Assembly: GCA_934149005.1 (NCBI GenBank)
Contig: CAKPDN010000002.1
Location: 1-64,000 of the forward strand
Direction: 5' to 3'
From: an uncultured Clostridia bacterium
GTDB lineage: Bacteria; Bacillota; Clostridia; TANB77; CAG-508
DNA length: 64,000 nt
Shown here: positions 6,758 to 16,195 of the stretch, piece after piece
Numbering within the stretch: the first letter of the stretch is position 1
Layout: every line of letters begins with the position of its first letter
Made by a program: the position numbers and the translations under genes
The notes under the pieces: model-generated
The model's input: the letters and a program-made list of their open reading frames with translations, nothing else
Told to the model about the DNA's origin: nothing
Database searches by the model: none

Positions 6758-8842
6758 ATGTTAAAGTTAGCAGAAAAGATATGTAAGCATAAAAAAATTA
6801 TTTTCATAATTGCATTATTGTTGTTAATACCATCATTTATAGGAATGCAAGCGACAAGAATTAATTATGATATATTGGCATATTTGCCAGATAATGTAGA
6901 TACTGTTCAGGGTGAAAAGATATTAACAAATGAATTTAATATGGGTTCATATTCAATTGTTATTACAGAAAATATGAGTACAAAAGATATTCAAAAATTA
7001 GAAAGGAAATTTAAAGAATTAGATAATGTAGAAAAAGTAGCAAGCATAGCTGATTTACTTGGTTCAAATATACCAGAAGAAATGCTACCAGACGAAGTAA
7101 AAGATATAGCATATAAAGATGGAAATACAGCAATTTTAGTAACTTTTAAAGAAGGAATTTCTTCAGATAAAACATTAGAGTCAATAGAACAATTAAGAAA
7201 AATTGCTGATAAACAATGCAAAATAAGTGGTATGTCTGCTTTAGTATTGGATACAAAAAATATTGCTAATTCAGAAATTGTAACATATGTAGTTATAGCA
7301 GTAATTTTATGTATGATAGTTTTACAATTTGCATTAGACTCATATTTAGCACCAGTATTTCTTTTAGCAAGTATAGGAATTGCAATTTTATATAATATGG
7401 GTTCAAATATTTTTTTAGGAGAAATATCTTATATAACAAAAGCAATAAGTGCTGTTTTACAACTTGGTGTAACAATGGATTTTGCAATATTCTTATATCA
7501 CAGTTATAAAGCAGAAAAACAAAATTATAGTGATAATGACAAAGCAATGGCTCATGCAATATCAAAAACACTAGTATCAGTAGTAGGAAGTTCATTAACT
7601 ACAATAGCTGGTTTCTTGGCACTTTGCAGTATGAATTTAACACTTGGAAAAGATATAGGAATTGTAATGGCAAAAGGTGTATTCTTAGGAGTTGTTTCTG
7701 TTGTTACAGTATTACCAGCAATGTTATTGATATTTGATAAGGCTATTGAAAAAACAAAACATAAAGAAATATTACCAAGATTTGAAAAATGGAAAAACTT
7801 TAATATTAAACATTATAAAGCAATAATTGTTGCGTTTTTGATAATATTACCAGTTGCAGTTTATGGATATCAAAAAATAAGTGTTTATTATGATTTAAAT
7901 AAAACATTACCACAAACATTACCAAGTATTGAAGCATCAAATACTTTGGAAGATAAATTTAATATGGTTTCAACAGAACTTGCTTTAGTAAGTAAAGATG
8001 TTCCAAGTTACAAAGTAAATGAGATGTTAGATAAAATTCAGGACTTAGATGGAGTTGAATTTGCTTTAGGATATTCTTCACTTGCGGATAATGGAATTCC
8101 AGAGGAAATGATACCAGATAGTATCAAGTCAATGCTTGAAAATGATAAATATCAATTAGTTGTAATCAGTTCAAAGTATGAACTTGCAACAGATGAGTTG
8201 AATGAACAAGTTGATAAAATCAATTCAATAATTAAAGAGTATGATGATAGTGCTTTACTTGCAGGTGAAGGACCATTAATGAAAGACTTAGTTGAAATTA
8301 GTGACCATGATTTTAATAGTGTAAATAGTGTTTCTATTGCAGTTATATTTGTAATTATGATATTTGTTCTAAAATCAATTTCTTTACCAGTAATTTTGAT
8401 GGTGGTAATTGAATTTGCTATATTCTTGAATATGGGAATATCAACTTATACGAATACTACTTTACCATTTATTGCTTCAATAGTTATTGGAACAATTCAA
8501 TTAGGGGCAACAATAGATTATGCAATTTTGATAACAACAAAATATATCAATTTTAGAAAAGAAGGAAAAGACAAAAAAGAAGCGGTTTCGGAAGCATTGG
8601 GAACATCAATAAGTTCAATTATTGTTAGCGGACTATGTTTCTTTGGTGCAACATTTGGAGTTGGTGTTGTTTCAAAAATTGGAATGATTGCATCATTATG
8701 TACACTTATGTCAAGAGGTGCAATTATAAGTATGTTTACAGTTATTATGGTATTACCAGCATTTTTATTGTTATTTGATAAAGTAGTTTGTGATACTACA
8801 GTTGGAATGAGACACTTGGGACAGACCAAAAATGTCTCATAA
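6758..8842 (+). CDS. MMPL/RND-family membrane exporter
   Basis: The 694-residue protein starts at ATG with AAAGGAG upstream. It has two repeats of the MMPL architecture. Each repeat has one helix (about 15-30, and near 360), an extracytoplasmic domain, then a block of about five helices (about 172-325 and 515-675). The GATIDYAI and GVTMDFAIF words are the conserved charged helix 4 motif that couples proton flow in this family. The partner downstream is a secreted heptad-repeat protein, and a TetR gene is divergent, so a regulated efflux or lipid/peptide export role is likely. The final MRHLGQTKNVS is encoded by the start of a palindromic repeat and is probably not ancestral. Confidence 0.9.
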   Translation: MLKLAEKICKHKKIIFIIALLLLIPSFIGMQATRINYDILAYLPDNVDTVQGEKILTNEFNMGSYSIVITENMSTKDIQKLERKFKELDNVEKVASIADLLGSNIPEEMLPDEVKDIAYKDGNTAILVTFKEGISSDKTLESIEQLRKIADKQCKISGMSALVLDTKNIANSEIVTYVVIAVILCMIVLQFALDSYLAPVFLLASIGIAILYNMGSNIFLGEISYITKAISAVLQLGVTMDFAIFLYHSYKAEKQNYSDNDKAMAHAISKTLVSVVGSSLTTIAGFLALCSMNLTLGKDIGIVMAKGVFLGVVSVVTVLPAMLLIFDKAIEKTKHKEILPRFEKWKNFNIKHYKAIIVAFLIILPVAVYGYQKISVYYDLNKTLPQTLPSIEASNTLEDKFNMVSTELALVSKDVPSYKVNEMLDKIQDLDGVEFALGYSSLADNGIPEEMIPDSIKSMLENDKYQLVVISSKYELATDELNEQVDKINSIIKEYDDSALLAGEGPLMKDLVEISDHDFNSVNSVSIAVIFVIMIFVLKSISLPVILMVVIEFAIFLNMGISTYTNTTLPFIASIVIGTIQLGATIDYAILITTKYINFRKEGKDKKEAVSEALGTSISSIIVSGLCFFGATFGVGVVSKIGMIASLCTLMSRGAIISMFTVIMVLPAFLLLFDKVVCDTTVGMRHLGQTKNVS

Positions 8843-8935
8843 AATGTAGTAAAAAATGTCGAAAGATGTAAATTTTAAAATCGACAAAATATGACAAAAT
8901 AGTGAGACATTTTTGGTCTGTCCCAAGTGTCTCAT
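8807..8935. repeat. Perfect 33-base inverted repeat of the GGGACA family
   Basis: Arms 8807-8839 and 8903-8935 are exact reverse complements around a 63-base AT-rich centre with its own small inverted words. The left arm supplies the last codons and stop of the MMPL gene. The right arm ends 20 bases before the next start codon. Confidence 0.92.
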
Positions 8936-8954
8936 CAGAAAGGATTGAGTTAAA

Positions 8955-10967
8955 ATGAAAAATAATAAAGTAATTTCTAAGCTTATTTCAGGTATATTGT
9001 TATGCTCTATGGTTGGATACACACTTCCTGTTTTTGCTTATACAAAAGATGAAACTATTTATTCAAAATTAGATAGTGATGGAAATAATTATAAGACAAT
9101 AGTTAGTACACATATTAAAAATACAGAAAATGAAGATTTAATTAATGATTTATCTGATTTATTAAATGTTAAAAATACAAGTGGAGATGAGTCGTATACA
9201 CAAGATGGTAATAAATTTTTATGGAATGCTAATAAAAATGATATTTATTATCAAGGGGAATCTTCTAAAGAGTTACCAATTGAATGCAATGTTAAATATG
9301 AGTTAGATGGAAAAGAGCTTTCTGCAAATGAAATTGCTGGAAAGAGTGGTAAAATTAAAATTACATTACAATATACAAATAAAGAAGAAAGAACTGTTGA
9401 TATAAATGGTAGAAAAGTCAAAATGTATGTGCCATTTGTGGTAGTTGCAGGGACTATAATAGAAAATGAAAATGCAAGAAATATAGAAGTTTCTTCAGGT
9501 AAGGTTGTTGATGATGGTTCAAAAACTGTTGTAGTTGGTATGGCTATGCCGGGTCTACAAGAAAGTTTAGGATTATCTGATGATGAAGTTGAAATTCCAA
9601 GTAATGTAGAAATTACAATGGATGCAACAAATTTTGAAACAAGTAGCATAATGTCTTATGTTACACCTAAAGTTTTAGAAGAAGATGATTTAAAAGTTTT
9701 TGATAATTTGGATGAAATCTATGGCCAAGTAAATACATTACAAAGTTCAATGAATCAAATTCAAGATGGTTCTGATAAATTAAAAGATGGAACTACAGAA
9801 TTGGCAACAGGTGCAAATACTTTAAAAGATGGTGTTACAACAGCATATAATGGTGCACAAACAATATCCGCAGAAGTAGCAAAATCAACCCAAAGTTTAA
9901 AAAATGATAAGTCAGAAGCATTAGATAGCAAAACTTTGGAATCAATAAAACAGCAAGCTGCTGCAAGTAGTAAATTAACAGACGAACAAAAGGCACAAAT
10001 AAAGGCACAAGCTCAAACAAGTGCAGTTTTAACAGAAGAACAAAAAGCTCAAATAAAAACTCAAGCCGCTGAAAAAGCTAAATTAACAGATGCTCAAAAG
10101 GCACAAATTATAAATATAGCAAAACAAGGTGCAGTATTAAAGAAAGATCAAGAAACACAAATTACGGAAAAAGCTCAAACAAATGCGGTTTTGACAGAAG
10201 CACAAAAAATAGCAATAATAACAAATGCACAAGCAAATTATCCAACAACATTAACCGATGCAGAAAAAGCTTTACTTATTGAAACAGCACAAAGTACAGC
10301 AACACAAACGGCAGTAAATACAGCTTTAGCAACAGCAAAAACTACAGCGGAACAAACAGCAGTTGCAACAGCATTAACTGTAGCACAACAAGTTGCAACA
10401 GAAACAGCAGAAGCAACAGCTATTGAAACAGCACAACAAATAGCAACACAAACAGCAATAACAACAGCAATAACAACAGCTCAAAGCACAGCAACTACAA
10501 CAGCAATGCAAACTTCAACAACAGTAGCAAAACAAGTTGGAAATCAAGCTAAAAAGACATTTACAAATCAAGTGGTTTCTCAAATGAGTACTTTAGGAAA
10601 TGGTTTAAATCAATTAACCTCAGGATTATATGAATTAAATAGTGGTGCTACAACATTAGCAGATGGAACAAACCAAATTAATGATGGAGCAGCAACTTTA
10701 GCAGAAGGTATCAAAACATTTAATGAAGAAGGAATTAAGAAAATTTGTAATTACATTAATGGTGATGTTAAGGATTTAACTACAAGAATCCAAAAATTAA
10801 CTGATTTATCTAAAGATTATAATAATTTTACAATGCTTGAAGGTAATAATGATGGTGAAGTTAAGTTTATTATGATAGCTGATGCCGTTAGAAAACAAGA
10901 AGATAGTGAACAAAATAAAGAAGATGCAGTTTTAAATACTAATGTAATAAATAATGAAAAAGATTAA
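8955..10967 (+). CDS. Secreted X-x-x-L-x-x-G heptad-repeat (YhgE-like) protein
   Basis: This 670-residue protein has a signal peptide (about 1-29, ending VFAYT) and GAAAGGATTGAG upstream. A conserved beta-rich N-terminal domain (to about residue 250) is followed by X-x-x-L-x-x-G heptads (SDKLKDGTTELATGANTLKDG). A low-complexity Ala/Gln/Thr-rich region (about 320-530) comes next, then more heptads (LNSGATTLADGTNQINDG). Such heptads occur in YhgE/Pip-like proteins and in partners of MMPL exporters. Unlike full YhgE proteins it has no C-terminal membrane block, so it is probably released or wall-bound. It likely forms a unit with the MMPL gene upstream. Function is inferred only from that pairing. 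Confidence 0.75.
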   Translation: MKNNKVISKLISGILLCSMVGYTLPVFAYTKDETIYSKLDSDGNNYKTIVSTHIKNTENEDLINDLSDLLNVKNTSGDESYTQDGNKFLWNANKNDIYYQGESSKELPIECNVKYELDGKELSANEIAGKSGKIKITLQYTNKEERTVDINGRKVKMYVPFVVVAGTIIENENARNIEVSSGKVVDDGSKTVVVGMAMPGLQESLGLSDDEVEIPSNVEITMDATNFETSSIMSYVTPKVLEEDDLKVFDNLDEIYGQVNTLQSSMNQIQDGSDKLKDGTTELATGANTLKDGVTTAYNGAQTISAEVAKSTQSLKNDKSEALDSKTLESIKQQAAASSKLTDEQKAQIKAQAQTSAVLTEEQKAQIKTQAAEKAKLTDAQKAQIINIAKQGAVLKKDQETQITEKAQTNAVLTEAQKIAIITNAQANYPTTLTDAEKALLIETAQSTATQTAVNTALATAKTTAEQTAVATALTVAQQVATETAEATAIETAQQIATQTAITTAITTAQSTATTTAMQTSTTVAKQVGNQAKKTFTNQVVSQMSTLGNGLNQLTSGLYELNSGATTLADGTNQINDGAATLAEGIKTFNEEGIKKICNYINGDVKDLTTRIQKLTDLSKDYNNFTMLEGNNDGEVKFIMIADAVRKQEDSEQNKEDAVLNTNVINNEKD

Positions 10968-11023
10968 TAATTTATAAATTTCTTATAGAAAATACTTTTA
11001 GGAAATTTAAGTTTTAAAATTTT

Positions 11024-11265
11024 AAATGTTCTGCAAATGGAAAAATGTATATATGTTATGTTTTAATAATTTTCTCGGTTCATTATGCAATATAAGAATT
11101 TCTAAAATAAATTAATGGTACACTTCCACTTAGCCCTCACTTTGTTCGGCGTGAACTCTTTCCATTAATTTATTTAAGAAATTCTAATGTTGCTTAAATC
11201 ATATTCGAAAATGATTATAACATATACATATATACATTTTTAGCCAGAATGAGAGTGGCTAGTTT
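11024..11265. repeat. Giant-hairpin intergenic element, copy 1
   Basis: It fills most of the gene-free stretch between 10967 and 11397. Inner arms 11095-11118 and 11162-11185 pair over 24 bases with one mismatch. A second stem (AAAAATGTATATATGTTATG, 11041-) pairs with 11216-11242 apart from a 6-base ACATAT insertion. The apical loop carries CTTCCACT and GTGAACTCTTTCC (11151-11163), shared with copies at 27335 and 30859. The 3' edge TAGCCA...TGGCTA plus T8 resembles a terminator. Confidence 0.85.
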
Positions 11266-11304
11266 TTTTTATAAAAAAGTTGAAATTTTAGTGGTAAATT
11301 TTAC

Positions 11305-11333
11305 TTGAAACATAAAGAAAAATAATGTATAAT
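11305..11333 (+). promoter_or_regulatory. Promoter of the ABC-F gene
   Basis: TTGAAA at 11305-11310 and TATAAT at 11328-11333 have a 17-base spacer. The promoter is directly downstream of the hairpin element. Confidence 0.8.
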
Positions 11334-11348
11334 AACAAACATAGGGAA

Positions 11349-11382
11349 AATGTCCCAAACAAAAATGTCCCCTTTGGGACAA
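11349..11382. repeat. Short GGGACA-family palindrome before the ABC-F start
   Basis: TGTCCC, then TGTCCCCTTTGGGACA (11366-11381), sit between the promoter and the GGAGG ribosome site. It adds an in-frame but probably untranslated extension upstream of the real start. Confidence 0.7.
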
Positions 11383-11396
11383 GGAGGAAAAGAAAA

Positions 11397-12980
11397 ATGT
11401 TAAGTGCAAATGGGGTAACAGTACGATTTGGAAAAAGAGTATTATTTGAAGATGTAAATATAAAATTTGGAAAAGGAAACTGCTATGGAATAATAGGGGC
11501 TAATGGGGCAGGAAAGTCAACCTTTTTAAAAGTCCTATCAGGAGAAATAGAACCAAGTAAAGGTGATGTAACATTAGAAAAAGGAGAAAGATTATCAATA
11601 TTAAAGCAGGATCACTTTGCATACGAAGAAAATACAGTAATAGATACAGTAATGATGGGAAATAAAGAGTTATATGATATAATGAAAGAAAAAGAGGCAA
11701 TATATGCAAAACCAGATTTTTCAGAAGAAGATGGAATGAAAGCTGCAAAGTTAGAAGAAAGGTTTGCAGAACTAGATGGTTGGAATGCAGAATCAGATGC
11801 AGCAATGCTTTTAAATGATTTAGGAATTTCTCCAGAAAATCATTATAAATTTATGAAGGAAATAGAAGCAAGAGAAAAGGTAAAAGTGTTGTTGGCACAA
11901 GCTTTATTTGGAAATCCTGATGTATTATTATTAGATGAGCCTACAAATGATTTGGATTTAAAAAGTATAAATTGGTTACAAGAGTTTTTAATAAACTTTG
12001 AGAATACAGTAATTGTTGTATCACATGATAGATATTTTTTAAATAAAGTTTGCACACATATAGCAGATGTTGATTTTGGAAAAATAAAAGTATATCCAGG
12101 AAACTATGATTTCTGGTATGAATCAAGTCAATTAGCATTAAAACAAATGAGAGAGCAAAATAAGAAAAAAGAGGAAAAAATTAAAGAATTACAAGACTTT
12201 ATTGCAAGATTTAGTGCTAATGCATCGAAGTCAAAACAGGCAACATCAAGGAAAAAAACACTTGAAAAAATAGAGCTAGATGAAATAAAACCTTCAAATA
12301 GAAAATATCCATACGTAGATTTTAAACCAGATAGAGAACCAGGAAAAGAAATATTGCAAGTGAAGAATATTTCAAAAACATTTGAAGGGGTAAAGGTACT
12401 GGATAATATATCTTTTACTGTAAAGCAAAATGATAAAATAGCATTTTTAGCTGATAACGAAATTGCAAAAACAGTATTATTCCAAATAATAGCTGGAGAA
12501 ATGGAACCAGATAGTGGAGAATTAGTATGGGGAACAACAATTACGAAATCATATTTTCCTAAAGATAATAATTATTTGTTTGAAACAGATGAAAATATTA
12601 CAGAATGGCTTAGAAAATATTCAAAAGATCCAGATGAGACTTATGTAAGAGGATTTTTAGGGAGAATGTTATTTTCTGGAGATGAAGCGTTGAAACAAGT
12701 AAAAGTATTGTCTGGTGGAGAAAAAGTAAGATGTGTTCTTTCAAAAATGATGCTTTCAGGTGCTAATTTCTTAATATTTGATGAACCAACAAACCATTTA
12801 GATATGGAAAGTATTACATCTGTAAATGAGGGAATGAAAAAATTCGTAGGAAATATTTTATTTACATCACATGATCATGAATTAACACAGACAGTTGCTA
12901 ATAGAATAATTGATATTAAAGAGGATGGAAAAGTAGCGGATAGAGAAGTTACATATAATGAATATTTAGGAATTGAGTAA
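11397..12980 (+). CDS. ABC-F family ATPase (YbiT-like), ribosome-associated
   Basis: The start at ATG 11397 follows AAGGAGG; a longer frame from 11325 runs through a repeat. The protein has 527 residues. The first ATPase domain has Walker A GANGAGKST, and LLLDEPTNDLDL with SHDRYFL. A charged linker of about 80 residues (KQMREQNKKKEEKIKEL) follows. The second domain has LSGGEKVR and FDEPTNHLDM. Two elements are degenerate: the first signature motif reads MKEIEAREKV instead of LSGGE, and the second Walker A reads ADNEIAKTVL. There are no membrane segments. ABC-F proteins act on the ribosome exit site; whether this one gives antibiotic protection cannot be told. Confidence 0.88.
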   Translation: MLSANGVTVRFGKRVLFEDVNIKFGKGNCYGIIGANGAGKSTFLKVLSGEIEPSKGDVTLEKGERLSILKQDHFAYEENTVIDTVMMGNKELYDIMKEKEAIYAKPDFSEEDGMKAAKLEERFAELDGWNAESDAAMLLNDLGISPENHYKFMKEIEAREKVKVLLAQALFGNPDVLLLDEPTNDLDLKSINWLQEFLINFENTVIVVSHDRYFLNKVCTHIADVDFGKIKVYPGNYDFWYESSQLALKQMREQNKKKEEKIKELQDFIARFSANASKSKQATSRKKTLEKIELDEIKPSNRKYPYVDFKPDREPGKEILQVKNISKTFEGVKVLDNISFTVKQNDKIAFLADNEIAKTVLFQIIAGEMEPDSGELVWGTTITKSYFPKDNNYLFETDENITEWLRKYSKDPDETYVRGFLGRMLFSGDEALKQVKVLSGGEKVRCVLSKMMLSGANFLIFDEPTNHLDMESITSVNEGMKKFVGNILFTSHDHELTQTVANRIIDIKEDGKVADREVTYNEYLGIE

Positions 12981-12995
12981 AAATATTTTAAATGT

Positions 12996-13040
12996 AAAAA
13001 GATGATTTTAATGTATTAAACACTAAAATCATCTTTTTTA
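12996..13040. terminator. Bidirectional terminator after the ABC-F gene
   Basis: AAAAAGATGATTTTA and TAAAATCATCTTTTT form a 15-base stem ending in T6, between two converging genes. Confidence 0.88.
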
Positions 13041-13049
13041 ATCAATAAA

Positions 13050-13835
13050 TTATTCTCCTTTAATAGGATTATCATTGTTTTCTGTTACTACTTCTGTTTC
13101 AACATTTGATTTATTATCACTTACAAAATTATAGAATGCAATAGTTGCAAACAAAACATATGGTGTTAACCATAAATATGCAATACCTAAAGTGAAGATT
13201 GATAAGATAGCCCAACCAATAAATGATAATTCTAACCAGAATAATTTAGCTCTATTTCCTGTCATTAATTCTCTACTCTTTTCAACTGTTTCTTTAGCTG
13301 TCATATCTTCATTATCAACTGCTATATAATAGGCCATCTGATAATAGTAATATTTTGTTATAGACCAGATAAGTGAAATTATAAAAAGAATAAATTCTAC
13401 TATGGCTAACCATGCAAGATTGTTTAAACTTGTAGAAGTATAAAGTGCGATTTCAGATATTACCAATGAACCAATTCCAATAAACACACAAGAAACAACT
13501 ATAAGTATAATAGGAACTAACATTTTTAAGAAAATATGTAAAGATATTTTCCAGGATTTTGCAAAGTTAGAAAAGCCTAAAGTAAAAAAGTCAAATACTT
13601 TAACATCTTCTCCATTATAAAGTTTCATAAAAGATATAATCATACCAAAAGATAATGGAATTTCAATAATTGTTGTAACTAATGAAAAAAACCATTCGGC
13701 TGAGTCCGAAAACAAATCTTTTAATAGGTTAATTAAGAAAAATATTGCCATATATGCTAAAGTTATGCAAGCTACTTTTCCCCACTTTCCTGATAATTTT
13801 CTACGAGCTTCTGTTCTAAAATCTGATGAAATCAT
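13050..13835 (-). CDS. DUF975 family integral membrane protein
   Basis: This 261-residue protein begins MISSDFRTEARRKLSGKWG, the typical DUF975 opening, followed by about six hydrophobic segments. Short cytoplasmic loops include YYQMAYYIAVDNEDMTAKE and SRELMTGNRAKLFWLELSFIGW, which are family hallmarks. AAAGGGGTG precedes the start on the minus strand. The family has no established function; in Firmicutes it is a common stand-alone membrane protein. It diverges from tex and converges with the ABC-F gene. Confidence 0.87.
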   Translation of the reverse strand: MISSDFRTEARRKLSGKWGKVACITLAYMAIFFLINLLKDLFSDSAEWFFSLVTTIIEIPLSFGMIISFMKLYNGEDVKVFDFFTLGFSNFAKSWKISLHIFLKMLVPIILIVVSCVFIGIGSLVISEIALYTSTSLNNLAWLAIVEFILFIISLIWSITKYYYYQMAYYIAVDNEDMTAKETVEKSRELMTGNRAKLFWLELSFIGWAILSIFTLGIAYLWLTPYVLFATIAFYNFVSDNKSNVETEVVTENNDNPIKGE

Positions 13836-13975
13836 TATAACACCCCTTTCGTTTTTATGTTTTTAGTATACAATAAATAAATTAGAAAAACAATATAAAT
13901 ATTATTTCATTTCATAAAAATTTATGATATATTATAAACATGATTTTAAATAAGAGAAGCGGAGTGAAAAAAATT

Positions 13976-16159
13976 ATGAACAAAATTGTAAAAACAATAG
14001 CAGAGGAATTAAATATTAAACAAGAACAGGTAGAAAATACTATTAAATTAATTGATGAAGGAAACACAATACCATTTATAGCACGTTATAGAAAAGAAGT
14101 AACAGGTGGATTAAGTGATGAAGTATTAAGAACATTTGGAGAGAGATTAAATTATTTAAGAAACTTAGAAACAAGAAAAGAAGAAGTTATTAAATCAATA
14201 GATGAACAGGGAAAATTAACCGATGAAATTTTACAAGCAGTAGTAGTTTGTAAGACTTTAGCAGAAGTTGAAGATATTTATAGGCCATTTAAACAAAAGA
14301 AGAAAACAAGAGCAACAGTTGCTAAGGCTAAAGGATTAGAACCATTAGCACGAATTATATTAGAACAAGATGAAAAAAAGCCAATAATTGAAATTGCAAA
14401 ACAGTATGTAAATATTGATAAATTATCAGAGGAAGATAAAAAGAATAAAGACAAGGTTGTTACTACACCAGAAGATGCAATACAAGGTGCTTTAGATGTT
14501 ATAGCTGAAGATATTTCTGATAATAGTAAATACAGAAAAGAAATAAAGAAAATTTTGTTTAGAGAAGCATTAATACAGACAAAAGCCAAGAATGAGGAAG
14601 CAAAATCAAATTATGAAATGTATTATGATTATAGTGAGGCTATAAAATATATACCAAGTCATAGAATCTTAGCTATAAATAGAGGAGAAAAAGAAGAATT
14701 TTTAAAAGTTAAGATAGAAAAACCAGAAGATAAAATATTATTATATATAGAAAAAGATATTATAAAAGAAGAAACTCAATTTACACAAATGTTAAAAGAT
14801 ACAATATTAGATAGTTTTGAAAGATTAATTGAACCTTCAATTGATAGAGAAATTCGTTCAGACTTAACAGAGAAAGCAGAAGAAAAAGCAATAAAAGTTT
14901 TTGGACAAAATTCAAAACAATTATTATTAGGAGCACCAATTAAAGGAAAAACAGTAATGGGATTTGACCCAGCATATAGAACAGGTTGCAAAATTGCTGT
15001 AATTGATGAAACAGGAAAAGTTTTAGATTATACAACAGTATATCCAACAGAACCGCAGAATGATGTTGTTGGAGCAAAAAAAGAATTATTGAAATTGATA
15101 GAAAAAGATAAAGTAGATATGATAGCTATAGGAAATGGAACAGCATCAAGGGAGTCTGAAATGTTTGTTGCTGATATGATAAAAGATACTGCAAGAGATG
15201 TTCATTATGTAATTGTAAGCGAAGCTGGAGCCTCTGTATATTCAGCATCAAAACTTGCAACAGAAGAATACCCAGATATAAATGTTTCTATAAGAGGGGC
15301 TATTTCAATTGCAAGAAGATTGCAAGACCCACTTGCGGAACTAGTAAAAATTGACCCTAAAGCAATTGGAGTTGGACAATACCAACATGATGTAAATCAA
15401 AAAAAATTAGCAGATAGTCTTACAGGAGTAGTAGAAGATAGTGTTAATAAAGTTGGGGTAGATGTAAATACTGCAACACCATCACTTCTTTCATATGTGT
15501 CAGGAATAAATAATACAATAGCTAAAAATATAGTAAAATATAGAGATGAAAATGGAAAATTAAAAGAAAGGAAAGAACTTTTAAAAGTTCCAAAGCTAGG
15601 AAAAGTAGCATTTGAACAATGTGCAGGATTTTTAAGAATTATAGATGGAAAGAATCCATTAGAAATTACAGCTGTTCATCCAGAAAGTTATGGAGCAACT
15701 GAAAAACTATTAAAATTATTAGGGTTTGACAAAGAAGATTTGAGAGATAGATTAAAAGTTGATGAATTGAGACAAAAACTGAAAACAGTAGATATAGCAA
15801 AAATGGCTAAAGAGTTAGAAATTGGTGAAATGACATTAACAGATATAATTGTAGAATTAAGTAAACCAGGAAGAGATCCTCGTGAAGATATGCCAAAACC
15901 AATATTACGTTCAGATGTATTAAAATTAGAAGATTTAAAAGAAGGAATGATATTAACAGGAACTGTTAGAAATGTTATAGATTTTGGTGCTTTTGTAGAT
16001 ATAGGCGTTAAATATGATGGATTGGTGCATATTTCAGAAATGAGCGATAAATTTATAAAAAATCCTTCTGATATAGTTTCAGTAGGTGATATAGTAAAGG
16101 TTAAAGTTATTAAAATAGATATGGAAAGAAAAAAGGTAGCACTTTCTATGAAGGTATAA
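13976..16159 (+). CDS. tex: Tex family transcription accessory / RNA-binding protein
   Basis: The 727-residue form starts at ATG 13976, preceded by GGAGTGA; a 12-residue longer frame lacks a ribosome site. The family order is an N-terminal helical region with FIARYRKEVTGGLSDE, a YqgF/RNase H-like fold (MGFDPAYRTGCKIAVIDETG, near 330), helix-hairpin-helix segments (VGVDVNTATPSLLSYVSG and LLKVPKLGKVAFEQCAGFLR), and an S1 domain at the C-terminus (about 655-727, GMILTGTVRNVIDFGAFVDIG). Tex binds RNA and contacts the transcription machinery; the precise role differs between species. The length matches the family. Confidence 0.95.
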   Translation: MNKIVKTIAEELNIKQEQVENTIKLIDEGNTIPFIARYRKEVTGGLSDEVLRTFGERLNYLRNLETRKEEVIKSIDEQGKLTDEILQAVVVCKTLAEVEDIYRPFKQKKKTRATVAKAKGLEPLARIILEQDEKKPIIEIAKQYVNIDKLSEEDKKNKDKVVTTPEDAIQGALDVIAEDISDNSKYRKEIKKILFREALIQTKAKNEEAKSNYEMYYDYSEAIKYIPSHRILAINRGEKEEFLKVKIEKPEDKILLYIEKDIIKEETQFTQMLKDTILDSFERLIEPSIDREIRSDLTEKAEEKAIKVFGQNSKQLLLGAPIKGKTVMGFDPAYRTGCKIAVIDETGKVLDYTTVYPTEPQNDVVGAKKELLKLIEKDKVDMIAIGNGTASRESEMFVADMIKDTARDVHYVIVSEAGASVYSASKLATEEYPDINVSIRGAISIARRLQDPLAELVKIDPKAIGVGQYQHDVNQKKLADSLTGVVEDSVNKVGVDVNTATPSLLSYVSGINNTIAKNIVKYRDENGKLKERKELLKVPKLGKVAFEQCAGFLRIIDGKNPLEITAVHPESYGATEKLLKLLGFDKEDLRDRLKVDELRQKLKTVDIAKMAKELEIGEMTLTDIIVELSKPGRDPREDMPKPILRSDVLKLEDLKEGMILTGTVRNVIDFGAFVDIGVKYDGLVHISEMSDKFIKNPSDIVSVGDIVKVKVIKIDMERKKVALSMKV

Positions 16160-16164
16160 AAAAT

Positions 16165-16195
16165 AGGATTGAGGAAAAAACTTCAATCCTTATTT
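16165..16195. terminator. Terminator between tex and the HD-GYP gene
   Basis: AGGATTGAG and CTTCAATCCT form a hairpin flanked by A- and T-runs, so it can serve both converging genes. It overlaps the last codons of the minus-strand gene. Confidence 0.75.

Noticed and set aside
11325..11396. Longer N-terminus for the ABC-F protein
   Set aside because: The extension begins inside the -10 region and encodes a GGGACA repeat; AAGGAGG fits the ATG at 11397.
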